Shown here: positions 12,101 through 21,967 of the stretch, in pieces
Numbering within the stretch: position 1 is the first letter of the stretch
Layout: each line of letters starts with the position of its first letter
Origin: Cristatella mucedo
Taxonomy: Eukaryota; Bryozoa; Phylactolaemata; Cristatellidae
Reading direction: 5' to 3'
Assembly (NCBI GenBank): GCA_009760855.2
Contig: WPIO01000043.1
Location: 1,924,001 to 1,988,000, forward strand
DNA: 64,000 bases
The notes under the pieces: generated by a model
What the model was told of the DNA's origin: nothing
The model's database searches: none
The model's input: only the letters and a program-made list of their open reading frames with translations
Made by a program: the position numbers and the translations under genes

Positions 12101-14145
12101 GTAGCATGGAAGTAGCAGCTCAGGACTGCTGCAAAGGATGAGCCATAGTCGGCAGCAGAAGAGTAGTTGTCGTTGCATAAGAATTGTGGAAGTGAGTTCC
12201 ACAGTCTAGGACCTGCATGCAAAGCTATTGCTTCTGTTGCCAATAGTCTTTAAGCAGAGGAATAGAACAGCTAGTTTATTGTCCACACAGGACCTGAGGG
12301 CCCAAAGATGCTGAAACTGGTGCAGCAGTTCAGCTAGGTACGGAGGAGCCAAGCCGTGGCGGGTATTGTAGGTCAGTGTAAGAACTTTGCTCTGTATCTG
12401 TTGATCAACCAGCAGCCATCCTAGCTCTTTTAGCAAAGGAGACACGTGCTCAAACTTCTGGGACTTGAAGACTAGCCTTGCAGGCATACTCATAGTCAGC
12501 TGCAGTGGCCTAGTTGCTTTCTTTGGTAGGTAGGGAGACAATGATAGGTTTGTGAGAGTATTTCTGAAGTTATGTATAAAGAGGTTACTGCCTTGATGTA
12601 ATTAAGATTATTATGATTATGATTACGACCATGTTCGCTGAAGCTGTAGCCATTGCAATGTTTCCCACAACGTTTCCAGCATAGGATAGCAGAGATTGGC
12701 TCTAGATTTCACGAAGAAGGCTGGGTGAATGCTAACTCGAAATACATGTGATAAAGTACAGTCTGCACTATGCAATTTAAATGCAGGCACATATTAGACA
12801 CATACTTTCGAGGCACAGGCAGTCAGCCAAGGGAATGACTAGGCTGGTGCTTATGGTATTTAGTTGACTCATCTGCTTGAGAGGTTCAACTGGTTCATAT
12901 GACTCAAGCAGAATCGTAGGACAAAGATAAACTCCCCACAATAAAAAGATGGGCGACAGCATACTGCCCTCGATTTGTTCACTTCTCTTCAGCATGTCTA
13001 ACCTGTGCCGAAAATTCTGAGCTCACCACTAGCAAAAATGACAGCAAGTTGCAGGTACATCCCTCGTGCCCGAATGGTCTCGTGGGGATGAGTAAGAGAT
13101 TGACCTTCCCAGGAAAGCACACACTGGCTCATGCTTAGACAAGAGCACCTGAAGCCAGGGTCATTAAAAGAGGCATGCCTGATTTTATAAAGGATAAAGG
13201 AGGGGAGCACCACAGTTACTATACGAATGGATTATTATAATTATTATTATTATCATTATTAAAACCAAGTAAGTAGCCATCACAGGTGAGGCAGTACAAA
13301 TAGATGCCTTAAATAGTTGCGAACCAGAAGAAGACCATAATGTTTGTAGCAGCAATCCACAGCTGCATGTGGCTTGCTTGGCAGTGGTTAATTGGTTTTG
13401 CTCACGCAAGCAGTTGTAAGGCACAATAAAAGCAATTGAAAGTTCAGCAGTCACAATGATGAGAAGATGCCAATGCTGCCTCATCCCAAGCAGGATGCAG
13501 CTGCTGCGTCTTAATATACTATTAGAGTGCACAGCAAGAGATTTGCATGGACAGATGGGGATTTACGAATGCACTCGCTCCTCAGGTTACAAGTTTCTCC
13601 AACTTCGCCACAAGATGTTCATAGTGCTGAGACAGACTGGCAGACCTTAATACACTGCTCTCTGCCTTCTTTCATTGGCTGGGCTAACATTCTGAGACTG
13701 GGGTTCGTGGCCGGTCACAGCAATCGAAGCATATGATTCTACGGCAATTGGTCGAGCTTTAGTGACTTCTGCAGCTACTCTTCATTTTGGAGGTGGCTGC
13801 TGATATCACAATGATTAAGTAACGCTGAAAGTTAACATTTTCCAGGCCCTGAAGGCAACAATGTACACTCCTCGGGAGGTCTTGCCATCAGATAAACTGT
13901 ACCAAAAGCCTGGAACTCTCAGCTGAGTGGTATCTTGACATCACTGACTCGATACCATTCAAAGCAAAGCATAATTCCTCCAGTTCCTCACAGCATTTGA
14001 TTCGCCCGTGTGAATTGTAGCTAATGTGATTAAGTGTGCTGCATAAGTGCATGTCAGTCTCACTAATCATCAGTTTGTATGCTTTCTCTCTAGCATACAC
14101 AAAGTGCTTCATTAAGAAGTTTATTTTCTTAAGTAATATAACTAT

Positions 14146-14203
<58 letters not shown>

Positions 14204-17200
14204 ATTCACTTTATAGCATCCTAAGAGAACTTAAGCATTAATCAGGCTCGAATTCCATAGTCATATACATTCACCTTGGACTTGGTCGAGGTGAGCACCT
14301 TAACAACTGGGTTAAACCACAGCTTCGATGGCTAAACAAGTGCACTATTGCCATTATGTTTGTCACTAAAACGCAAAATTAAGGTTAGCATCACACGATC
14401 GCTCATTAGCTCGGTTTGCCTTATTTTGGAGAACAAATAACTGACATCATGGTTTATCGGTAGGCCATTTCAATGTCTAAGAGCCACTTTATAGCTTGAG
14501 ATTTAATTTGCCCTAAACATGTGCAGGCTCATGTTTGCAGTCCTTGTTAATGGAACTATGTCAGTAACTTGGTTCTATTTGCTGTAAGTTCGCTGAATGT
14601 TAGGCTATGCTTATAACCTGGCTACTGAAAGGTCAGGTTCAGAGTTAACATGGCCTTGAATCATTAGCTAAGCAGATAACACTAGCAACATACAGTCGGG
14701 ACCTAAAGTCTACTGACTCGGGCTGGGTGGGCAAGGGAGGTGTTCAGGGATGCTGTCGGCAGAGTCAGGTGGGAGGTAAGATAAAATGCTAATTGTGTGG
14801 TTGGTCAAAAGCACCCCATCCCCTCGACAGGCATTTCAAAGAACTAGAACTAACGAACATTCCCCTTGACAGGCGTTTGCTAGTGCTAGAACTAAAGAAT
14901 ATTGTAGTGCCTTCTTGGTAAACTGCACACTTCTTCTCATTTAGCCTCTCTTAGAATCGCTCGACGCCCTAGGCCAACACATAGTTCGCCATAGCCATCT
15001 GAGCCGAACCCTTAAACACTACATTTCTGGGCTGCTGGTTGTACATCACTCATATCAACACGCAATACGATATGCCGAGGCAAACGGTCAAAGTAGACAT
15101 GCTCTTTACTCTCTTACCCAGTTAATGCCACTCACTATAGTTAGTAATTGCACTCGAGGTTATAGGTGTATTAAAAGGGTGGTCAGCAGGCCTAAGCCCT
15201 AACTTGGACCAATCTAGAAGTGGTATGAGTCTTGCATGTCGCATCTAGTCACATCTCTCAGCTGTCCAATGTTGTGATCACATGCAAGTTCAAGATTTGC
15301 AACCCTTAACATAAACCTGTAAGTCAGGTCATGTCGTTGCCTGAGGCTGTCTATAAATAGGACTTTCGGATTGATAAAGATCCATAGCATGTTAAACGTC
15401 AGCGCCGAAAGCTTATCGTCATCAGGTAAACTCCTTACAGTCATATAGTTTCAGAGACCCTCACTCAAGCCTTGGATCTTAGCCCAGGGAAGAGGTGGTC
15501 TTGCTTTGCGATCAGGTCGTGGTTCGAGTCCGGACGCAGACTAGAATTGCAGCCAAGGCTCTTTCTTGGCTACAGAACTAAAGCTAATGAATCTGCCGAA
15601 ATTACTAGTCAATGTACAGCTGAGCATGTAGGGGAGAGCTCCATTGCACCCCTTTTTCAGCCAATGATAAAGTCCTACCGGAGGCTTAGCCATGTCGATC
15701 AGTCTTCTCCAAGCCATGGGAATGGCCCTTGCTAATGTCCAAGCTTACCCTCCACTCCCACCTTGGAATTTGCCACAGCATGGCATATCCTGTTAGCCGC
15801 GCCCCTTATCTAAAGTAGTAAACTTTAGTTTCAGACAGCCAGTTGCATATGGCAACAAGGTCCACCAGGTCCATTAGCAAGCAAGCTCAGCCAAGCACAG
15901 GAGACAAGCTGGGCTCAGTGGTTAAAGGGCAGCAGTGATGCAACAGGCCTACTGCAAGCTAAGAGGGCTGCATCAGTCATCCATCCCCAAAAAGCATTCA
16001 ACCAGGGACACATGGATTGAGGCAGTGAGTAAAGTTATAGCAGTTGCCTTTTAAAAATGGCAGCTTCGTTGAGGATCTACGAATGTATCAATCCTTAAAC
16101 TACGTGCAGCATCAGTAACAGTTCATCTGCAGTCAATTAGCTTAAAGTTCACATCTTGATTCCTAGAACCTGTGATATTGACTCTGAGGTAGATAGTAAA
16201 TCCCTAATGAGCCAAATCAGATTGTTTCAAAATGCATAGCCTTGGGTGTCAGCCCAGGGGTATTTGCTTGCTCCTAGTGAATTGGTGTGCTCATGTTCAA
16301 CAAACAGTCCTTCATTGCTAACTGCATGCTGGAGTGATAGCCACTACTGACCTTTTTGCCACCAGTTTAATTAACAGCTGGTGAAACATCTGGCTTTTGA
16401 CCTTCTCGGCAGGGGGAGCCCTCCTCTATGCCCCAAATCTTTTGTTATTTCGGCTTCCAGATCCCTCAAGCTTGTGTGACAGATACCTCCATTGGGGAAT
16501 TAGCAAGATTTTACCTTTTAGGGTGAGAGGTCGAACGGGGTAGCAAGGCCAGTGGTTGTGTATTGATGAGAACATTCAGCACCAGGTAAGCAGCCTTGGA
16601 CAGGGAGGGATTTACACAGCCACCGGCTTGGGGAATATTTTGCAATCCAGTGGAGTCTCAGGCTGCATAGCGAACCTATTATTGACTGGGTTCACAAGCC
16701 GGGTCCCCAGTAATGGAATCGCCATTTCCACTTGGATAAATGGAAAACTTTAAAATTCTTTTGTACTCACAGCAAAAACCATAAAAATCGTTCCTGCATT
16801 TCAGAATAGGAAAAAACAGTTTAAACGTTCACAATTGTCAACCTGCCAGAAACAAATAAAAGAAACAGAATTTTAAATCAAAAAAATTAAGACTGTACAC
16901 TCAAACATAATTGCACAACATATATAGAGTGACCTAAATACCTAAACACACTACACTAAAACTCACAAAAAGAATCAAAACACAACAAACTCATTTCCCA
17001 CTTCTTTCTTAGCTTAGTAATAAGAGGCAGTCACTTGTGAGCTCCCATTTTGGTATCGATTTTACAAGTGTACGTGAACAGTAGTTCGGTTTCTAACCAG
17101 CAGCTAGGTAAGCAGGAGCTAGGCTGGTAACCAGAGCAGATTTATGATAACCCGAGCATTTAGTAGCCCATGTTGCCCTTTACCCTAGGCTTGAGTAACC

Positions 17201-20200
17201 CGTGACCCCACTGTATCACACGCATGCACACGTCACAAGCAATAAACCTGACTTCGGCAAATTTGATAAAAGTGACAGACCACCGATGCCAAAGAACTTG
17301 CTTTGAACTCTGCAACCTACTGCAGCTGTTTAAAAATGATAGCAAAAAGAAAATTCCGTACGAATTTGCAACCTCCTTTACATAACAGAAGAGGGGCTAA
17401 GTGGCTATCACCAAGCTTGCCTCAGGCAATCAAGGATTGACCACTATCAGCAAGAAAGAGCACTTTGCTTGTGGGCTAAGACAGTGAGGGGCTTTAAATT
17501 AACAACAAAGTTATAAACTACACTAAGAGAGCTAAATCGCTTTCAATGTATTCACATATGCACATATGCTGAAAAAAGCACACTTGATTGCCCATGATAG
17601 GCACAACTTCAGCATGCATGTTTGTACCGAGCTGAACTTACGCACCAATTTTTGCCTCTTTCTCCCTTCATGTACCCTATTGCCAACAAATAGTTGCTTC
17701 ATTCCTATGCTTAAAGACCATCAGCGACATAAGCTTTTACCCTAGCAAGCCCTAGACTGTGAAACTCAGCTGTGCCCCCTAACTCTAACACAATGACATC
17801 TATTTTCTTGCTACTGACTGACACACATCCTTTTCAGTGGCCGTGAGCTTCTATTTCCATGCAATTCACTTCTTTGACTGCTCATCTGACTCAGCTATAT
17901 TTCTCGAATTCTTTTACTGCATCAGTTGAAGTCTGTTGGACACCATCTTTTCACCAAAAGGTTCTCAGACTTTGGGTGCTTTATTGATAACTCTCCTGGG
18001 TAACACCTCCTTAGTCTTTGTGGCTGCGTGGAATTAAAGGCCGAGATTCATTACAATAAGTTATAAAGGAAAATTCGCATGGATGGAACAAATACTGCAA
18101 TGAAGATGGGTTTTTTTTAGCTGCCTTTTAAATGCTGTCAAGTCTAGGGATGTCAGTCGCTTGCTTCAGCAGCTGCAAACGTGCTACACTAGCTATAGGC
18201 ATTTATGAGACTGAGGTGGGATGGTGCAGTGGCCACTGTGGCCATGGTGACTAAGGCCAAGCTACAATAGTAGTCACTGAAGCTCACATCCATCATGCCT
18301 ACACTAGGAAGTGCTAAGACTCAGCTCCCACATAAAGGAGAATGGCTCCAATCATGCCCAGGGTTCTGGAGCATCTGCATGACAAGACACGGCTGTAGGA
18401 ATGGATATGACTATGTCACACTGCCAAAAGCAAGCACAGCAGCCAGTTATCAGTTCAGTGTAGAGCAGTTCAAACCAAGTTGGCTAGGCAAATACCCCAA
18501 GAATGCTTGAGGGAGGCAGATGAGCTTCAGCAATGCTTGAGGAAACAAGGACGAAGGAGGGGGCAAGGGGGGGTTAAGGTGCTAGCCCAGACCAAGGTCT
18601 GACCGATGACACGGGCTCACTCCCCAAGACATATGTGAAGAGCCTGAATAAAGATTAAGTTCTCCTAGGGTGCTATACAAATGAATTACATAGTTATCAC
18701 ATCAATGCAATGTAATGTATCTCCGTCTGTAACTCCACAAAGTCATAAAGACCATGTGGGTGTTACGCAGGAGAGTTTTGTATAGCGCACTCACAGCCTA
18801 AGCGGCTTTCGGTATGCATTCGTAGCCAACAGACTTCGTCTCACGCAACAAAGAGAAAGTGGGAAGCATAGCAGAGTCAGGAGAGCAGTTGAGGTAGTGA
18901 GTAGCATAGAAGTAGCAGTTCAGGACCGCTGAAAAAGATGTGCCATACTCAGCAGTTGGAGAGTAGATGTCGTTGCGTAAGAATTGTGGAAGCGAGTTCC
19001 ACAGTCTAGGACCTGCAGAGCTAAAGCTTCTGTCGCCAACTGTCTTTAAGCGAAGGAACGGGACAGCTAATTTATTGTCCACACAGGACCTGAGGGCGCG
19101 AACAGGCTGAAACTGATGCAGCAGTTCAGCTAGGTACGAAGGAGCCAAGCCGTGGCGGGCCTTGTGGGTCAGCATAAGAACTTTGCTCTGTATCCGTTGC
19201 TCAACCGGCAACCATCTTTTCAGACCCCCACCTCTTTCAGCTAAGGAGACACGTGGTCAAACCTCTGGGACTTGAAGACTAGCCTTGCAGCCATATTCAT
19301 AGTCCGCTGCAGTGGCCTAATAGCTTTCTTTGGCAGCCCAGTCAAGGGGAGGCAGGAAGAGGCAACGGGGAGGCAGTAGGAGGTAAGGGTGGAGGCAAGG
19401 GGAATGCAAGGGGGGATAAAGGGGGACACAATGGGGAGGCAGGAGGCAAGGCACAGGCAAGGTATAGGCAACCGCAAATGTCAAGTGCCTAGAAAGAGAT
19501 TGAGTTTACTGAGAGTGCTACATCAAATGCATTATTGTTATCACTATTATTAATAATACTAATTGCGCAGGCAATTGGGCAGGCAATGGCCAGGCAATGG
19601 CCAGGCAACTGCAAGGCCACGGCCCAGCAACTGCAAGGCCACGGCCCAGCAACTGCAAGGCAACTACTAGGCAACTGCAAGGCAACAGCCAGGCACTGGG
19701 CATGCACCGGTCAGGCAACGGCCAGGCAACGGTCAGGCAACGGCCAGGCAACGGCCAGGCAACGGCCAGGCACCGGCCAGTCAACAGGCTGGCACCGGGC
19801 AGGCAACAGGCTGGCAACAGGCTGGCAACAGGCTGGCAACAGGCTGGCAACAGGCTGGCAACAGGCTGGCAACAGGCTGGCAACAGGCTGGCAACAGGCT
19901 GGCAACAGGCTGGCAACAGGCTGGCAACAGGCTGGCAACAGGCTGGCAACAGGCTGGCAACAGGCTGGCAACAGGCTGGCAACAGGCTGGCAACAGGCTG
20001 GCAACAGGCTGGCAACAGGCTGGCAACAGGCTGGCAACAGGCTGGCAACAGGCTGGCAACAGGCTGGCAACAGGCTGGCAACGGGCAGGCAGGAGGAAGA
20101 GGATCAAGAAAGCTGACAAGTAAATCATAGAAGCCATAGCATGAAAGCTGCTTATGCTGAATATCTCTTTGGCCAACAATGCAGCCACTCTCAACGGCCA

Positions 20201-20506
20201 AAGTGGCAGGCCGACTGAAAGCACCCATCTGGATGCTTCCATTTCCTTTTACCGTGGAAAAAATACAAACACACAGCCAAACGCATGTGCACACTCTTAC
20301 TTTGCATGTGAACAAACACATGCATAAAAGGTGTGCAAGAGCTGCAAGGGGATGTGGGTAGAGAAAGCAAAAGAGAAAGGCAGAGGGGTAGCCGTGGTAG
20401 AGAGAGAAGAAGAGAAAGAGTGAGGGTAGATGGTGAGGGAGATATACAGGAGAGAGTACAAAAGAAGAGACTGTGAGTGAGAAAGAGAGGAGGAGAAATG
20501 TGAGAC

Positions 20507-20598
<92 letters not shown>

Positions 20599-21967
20599 TT
20601 TGTCGTCCCAAGGAGAATTTGCAATGATGGAGATGTACCAATATGCACACAGGGATTTGCTTGAGTTTCGGTGGGAATCGGCAAAATTATCAAGCAAGTA
20701 TATCAACCTCTCTGGCATCCATCTTTACACCGTGGTTGCTAGCCTATATCTTTGATCAGCATCAACACAATACCAAAGAAAATGTGGCTGCTATAGGGTG
20801 TACGATGCAAACACTTTAAAAATAGCAGACCAAAGCAAACAGTGCATGTAAGCACTAGCAGGTAACACAGGCTGCAATGCCACTGAACAGTGCCCTGGGA
20901 AGCAGAGCTCTGCACTCCATGTCTCTATTCTGTCTGTCCATAACTAGCTCTCTCGTTCTCTGTCCATCTCTCCCTATCTGGCTCTGCATCTACCTGTCTC
21001 TAAAGACTGTACCTGGTCGAGCAGTTTCAGATTATCGCAATACTCCTCCTCGGTGGTGAGGATTTCTTGTGCTACAAGGCTGGCTTTCTTCATTTGCCGA
21101 TCCTGAAGTAAAAAATTGGCAGGTCAAGGACATGTGGGGGTTTACGGCTTACGACCTAAGCAGCTAAAAACTGTGTGCATCTGAGTTGACCGTGGCAGCC
21201 TGTCAAGCAAGCAGAGTGGGCTTAGCACAGCTGTGCCTCCAACAATGCTCCATCAGCAAATTCCACAGAATCACTGCACAAATGGCACTGACCCTAGAGG
21301 CGCAGTCAGCATGTGACTCGCTGGTGACACAGTCAGTGTTCAGTGTGACTGCTGCAGTTGCCACTGGGGAGGTAGCTTGACCATCGGTGCCCTGTGTAGC
21401 TTCACAGATGGCACTGCCGGTGACCGTCTGGCACGAGCTGACAGCTGCTGCCCCACATTTACCATCCAGGGCCACGTGCTCACTGACGACCGACTCTTTG
21501 TCAGACGTCTGACAGCCAGAAGCCACAGCTCGGTGCTCTGCCGGCACCACAGCTGCTGAGTCCTGTGCAGGGCCGGCATAGAGCAAAGATCTGTCACATT
21601 CCATCGCTGGCTCCTTGCCATTCTCGGCAGTAGAAGCTGCTGCTGCTGCTGCTGCTGCTGCACAGCAGCTGAGTGCACTGGCAGCCGCCACAGCCTGATG
21701 GGATGGTGCAGTGGCTGTGCCATTGTGGTCCGGCAGAGCTTGCTGGCTGGTTTCAGCTGCTCGAGTTGCCTTGCCTTCGGCTTCGATGTGTTTGATGATG
21801 CTAGCAACCGGAGACGGCTCTTCTCGGTGTCCTGAAGGTGCAGCAGTGCCCTCTATCGGAACCTCGGTGGCCAAACTGCTGGCTGGCCGCTCGAAGTCAC
21901 CTGCTCCACACTCAGTCAGGGCAGAGAGACCATGAGCATCACCACCATCTAGCGAAGAGGCAGACAT
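5948..21967 (-). CDS. FGD-type RhoGEF gene, 5' part (four exons)
   Basis: Likely a guanine-nucleotide exchange factor for Rho-family GTPases (FGD proteins act on Cdc42 at actin-rich membranes). Joined exons: 21967-21293, 21102-21013, 10911-10751, 6104-5948. Codon phases match at every junction (0, 0, 2, 0). The product so far has 225 low-complexity residues (alanine run, many Ser/Thr/Glu), then a DH domain: AQEILTTEEEYCDNLKLLDQ, DFRGFI, RIKNW, LADIFVRIGPFLKLF and YIKDFEE. The spacing of DFRG, the W before the third block, and GPFLKL-x-TSYIKDFE resemble FGD5/FGD6 more than other Dbl proteins, as I recall the family. Helices near DH conserved region 3, PH and FYVE are not in the window and should lie left of position 1. 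The 10-kb and 4.6-kb introns are full of LINEs. The CpG-rich block at 25.4-26.4 kb may be its promoter. RhoGEF identity is fairly sure; the FGD subfamily is inferred. Confidence 0.82.
6105..6842. other. RhoGEF intron, no other feature
   Basis: Intron sequence between exons 3 and 4. No repeat family or open frame of interest. The frame at 6141-6410 is a shadow that runs through intron. Confidence 0.5.
6843..7738 (-). mobile_element. LINE family A fragment
   Basis: Minus-strand copy with an (ATT)n tail at 6843-6874. The C-terminal ORF2 segment at 7292-7567 contains VTSSLDFHNSLLAGLP and LHWLPVRQHIDFKVLSL. It reaches into the end of the reverse transcriptase near 7738. It has numerous substitutions and no open frame beyond 91 codons. 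Inactive. Confidence 0.85.
7841..8673 (-). mobile_element. LINE family A copy split by a family B insertion
   Basis: The 3' part lies at 7841-8178 (tail and 3' non-coding). The matching upstream segment (AGTTCCAGGC...) resumes at 8617-8673. Between them sits a family B LINE (8180-8615). The direct repeat AGAGT is present at both junctions and fits a short target-site duplication. This shows family B was active after this family A copy had landed. Confidence 0.8.
8180..8615 (-). mobile_element. LINE family B fragment nested in family A
   Basis: Minus-strand copy starting in the (CATTA)n-type tail (ATGTAATGTAATG on plus). It matches the 3' end of the family B copies at 11899-12531 and 18704-19340, with decayed coding sequence. 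5'-truncated. Confidence 0.85.
8674..9150. other. RhoGEF intron with SINE
   Basis: It holds one SINE (8838-8955) and otherwise nothing recognisable. Confidence 0.5.
8838..8955 (-). repeat. tRNA-derived SINE
   Basis: On the minus strand: an A-box-like TAGTCTATGGG, a B box GGATTCGAGTCC, then the family body CCCACTGCAAGCCATGGTGA. It diverges from the two young copies (22.4 and 46.6 kb) but has the same order of parts. Confidence 0.75.
9155..10540 (-). mobile_element. longest family A LINE, reverse transcriptase included
   Basis: Minus-strand copy of about 1.4 kb. Reading from high to low coordinates it carries [19 protein letters not shown] (RT motif A region), FRSYLSGRLQS, GVPQGSVLG, then the YADD-box region, FLKLNDDKTNLLVMGKP, LDFCNSLL, RLVCREHRSCH and LHWLPF. 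Frames at 10272-9670 and 9881-9315 cover most of it. Stop codons interrupt FRSYL and YGVPQ. The catalytic box reads FYAAVSQFYL instead of the [10 protein letters not shown] of the copy at 3.6 kb, so the two catalytic aspartates are lost. Dead element; it defines the family best. Confidence 0.92.
10541..10750. other. RhoGEF intron
   Basis: Short intron piece between the LINE and exon 3. Nothing further seen. Confidence 0.5.
10751..10911 (-). CDS. RhoGEF exon 3 (DH domain)
   Basis: 161 nt. The acceptor is CTGCTTCAG| and the donor TTG|GTAAGC, leaving TG of a Trp codon (phase 2) that exon 4 completes. It encodes 53 residues beginning DFRGFILSP and ending ELASRIKN(W). This is the segment between DH conserved regions 1 and 2, where FGD5/6 proteins also have a DFR motif just after the LKLL block. 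Confidence 0.87.
10912..11898. other. RhoGEF intron
   Basis: No gene seen. It includes a 31-bp tandem duplication (11400-11461). The short frames at 11232-11513 and 11609-11866 have no recognisable content. Confidence 0.5.
11400..11461. repeat. 31-bp tandem duplication
   Basis: Two adjacent identical copies of a 31-bp unit beginning AGATAGCCTCTTCTG. Recent local duplication; no function inferred. Confidence 0.9.
11899..12531 (-). mobile_element. LINE family B fragment
   Basis: Minus-strand copy with the (CATTA)n tail at 11899-11918. ORF2 C-terminal segments are split over 11962-12243 and 12206-12541, with LKELGWLL, ARHGLAPPYLAELLHQFQ, GPRLWNSLPQF and the terminal SVGYRMRTES block. At least one frameshift. 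5'-truncated at about 12531. Confidence 0.88.
12532..14139. other. RhoGEF intron, unassigned minus-strand frames
   Basis: No supported gene. Two adjoining minus-strand frames (13213-12998 and 12995-12777) read as plausible protein (ETIRARGMYLQLAVIFASG; MLSPIFLLWGVYL). A GTGAGC donor-like site follows the first. They lie between RhoGEF exons 2 and 3, which already join perfectly, so they would belong to a nested gene or be chance. A (TTA)n-like run is present near 13230-13260. Confidence 0.35.
14140..14203. repeat. (TA)n microsatellite, interrupted
   Basis: TATATA tract with TG and AC interruptions. It gives a Tyr/Ile-only artefact frame. Confidence 0.92.
14204..17394. other. RhoGEF intron, mostly featureless
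   Basis: About 3 kb without a supported gene. One tRNA-like SINE head at 15483-15545 is annotated separately. Short frames (15214-15444, 15472-15735, 16556-16753) have no recognisable domains. Confidence 0.5.
15483..15545 (+). repeat. tRNA-like SINE head
   Basis: Contains an A-box-like TAGCCCAGGGAAGAGG and an intact B box GGTTCGAGTCC, correctly spaced for an RNA polymerase III promoter. No complete cloverleaf or acceptor stem is evident, so this is more likely a SINE or tRNA pseudogene than a tRNA gene. Confidence 0.5.
17395..17492 (-). repeat. tRNA-derived SINE remnant
   Basis: The minus strand reads CTTAGCCCACAAGCAAAGTG (A-box side) and, further on, GGTGATAGCCACTTAG, matching the family body. 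The B box is decayed. Confidence 0.5.
17493..18639. other. RhoGEF intron, old LINE scrap
   Basis: No gene. Around 18110-18160 a short stretch (TTAAATGCTGTCAAGTCTAG) resembles the 3' non-coding part of family A LINEs. Otherwise nothing seen. Confidence 0.4.
18640..18692 (+). repeat. LINE 3' tail, third tail type
   Basis: Reads AGCCTGAATAAAGATTAAGT then GGTGCTATACAAATGAATTA. It is related to the LINE tail at 41218-41282. It resembles an L2/CR1 3' end but ends in ATTAC rather than (ATT)n. Confidence 0.55.
18704..19340 (-). mobile_element. LINE family B fragment
   Basis: Minus-strand copy with the tail at 18704-18720. The frame 19211-18798 encodes RIQSKVLMLTHKARHGLAP, CVDNKLAVPFLRLKTVGDRS and GPRLWNSLPQFLRND, closely similar to the copies at 29506, 32681 and 53336. 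A small insertion near 19217-19240 breaks the frame upstream. 5' end at about 19340. Confidence 0.9.
19341..19473. repeat. G-rich degenerate tract
   Basis: Repeated GGGGAGGCAGG and GGCAAGG words on the plus strand, possibly a decayed precursor of the 11-bp minisatellite that follows. Several G-runs could form G-quadruplexes (inference). Confidence 0.5.
19474..19558 (+). mobile_element. family A LINE 3' tail
   Basis: Only the terminal ~85 bp: CAAGTGCCTAGAAAGAGATT through ATTATTAATA. It sits between the G-rich tract and the minisatellite, as if inserted into the repeat region. Confidence 0.7.
19560..19803 (+). repeat. variant minisatellite block
   Basis: Degenerate units of the same 10-11 bp theme, for example CAACGGCCAGG and CAACTGCAAGG, leading into the perfect array. 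The older, diverged edge of the array. Confidence 0.85.
19804..20078 (+). repeat. 11-bp minisatellite, 25 perfect copies
   Basis: 275 bp consisting of exactly 25 identical copies of CAACAGGCTGG. Because 11 is not a multiple of 3 and the unit lacks stops, all three frames on each strand are open through it. This creates several long artefact frames, the largest 391 codons on the minus strand. No gene is supported here. Confidence 0.98.
20370..20595. repeat. (GA)n microsatellite with purine-rich flank
   Basis: A pure (GA)n run at about 20511-20594 (roughly 42 units), preceded by a degenerate GAGA-rich stretch from about 20370. Intronic to the RhoGEF gene. Confidence 0.95.
20596..21012. other. 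RhoGEF intron next to exon 2
   Basis: No separate feature. A CT-rich stretch at 20920-21000 lies downstream of the exon 2 donor. Confidence 0.5.
21013..21102 (-). CDS. RhoGEF exon 2 (start of DH domain)
   Basis: 90 nt, exactly 30 codons. The acceptor is TTTTTTACTTCAG| and the donor GACCAG|GTACAG. It encodes DRQMKKASLV and then AQEILTTEEEYCDNLKLLDQ, the first conserved helix of Dbl-homology domains (the E-x-x-Y-x-x-x-L pattern). The other two frames contain stops or lack similarity, so the frame is certain. Confidence 0.9.
21293..21967 (-). CDS. RhoGEF exon 1, low-complexity N-terminus
   Basis: 225 codons from ATG at 21967. The codon two before the ATG is an in-frame TAG, so this is either the true start or the first codon after an acceptor. 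The protein is rich in Ala, Ser, Thr, Glu and Cys, with a polyalanine run from a (GCT)n repeat. There is no recognised domain. The proposed donor AGG|GTCAGT is a weaker site than the others. It is in phase 0 and fits exon 2; if it is not used, a further exon may lie between. The frame stays open to 21203. FGD proteins generally have long, poorly conserved N-termini, which fits. Confidence 0.65.
21632..21668. repeat. (GCT)n repeat coding polyalanine
   Basis: GCTGCTGCTG repeated about nine to ten times on the plus strand, inside RhoGEF exon 1. On the coding (minus) strand it reads as a run of nine alanines. Confidence 0.9.

Noticed and set aside
19804-20078. Possible CRISPR array
   Set aside because: Direct tandem repeat of 11 bp without spacers in a eukaryotic genome.
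19518-20693. 391-codon minus-strand frame and several 120-190-codon frames around it
   Set aside because: They run through the 11-bp minisatellite and the (GA)n tract, which have no stops in any frame. The predicted peptide is just the repeat.
21340-21807. Gln-rich minus-strand frame overlapping RhoGEF exon 1
   Set aside because: The out-of-frame reading of the same trinucleotide repeat. The alanine frame starts at ATG and joins in phase to the DH exon.
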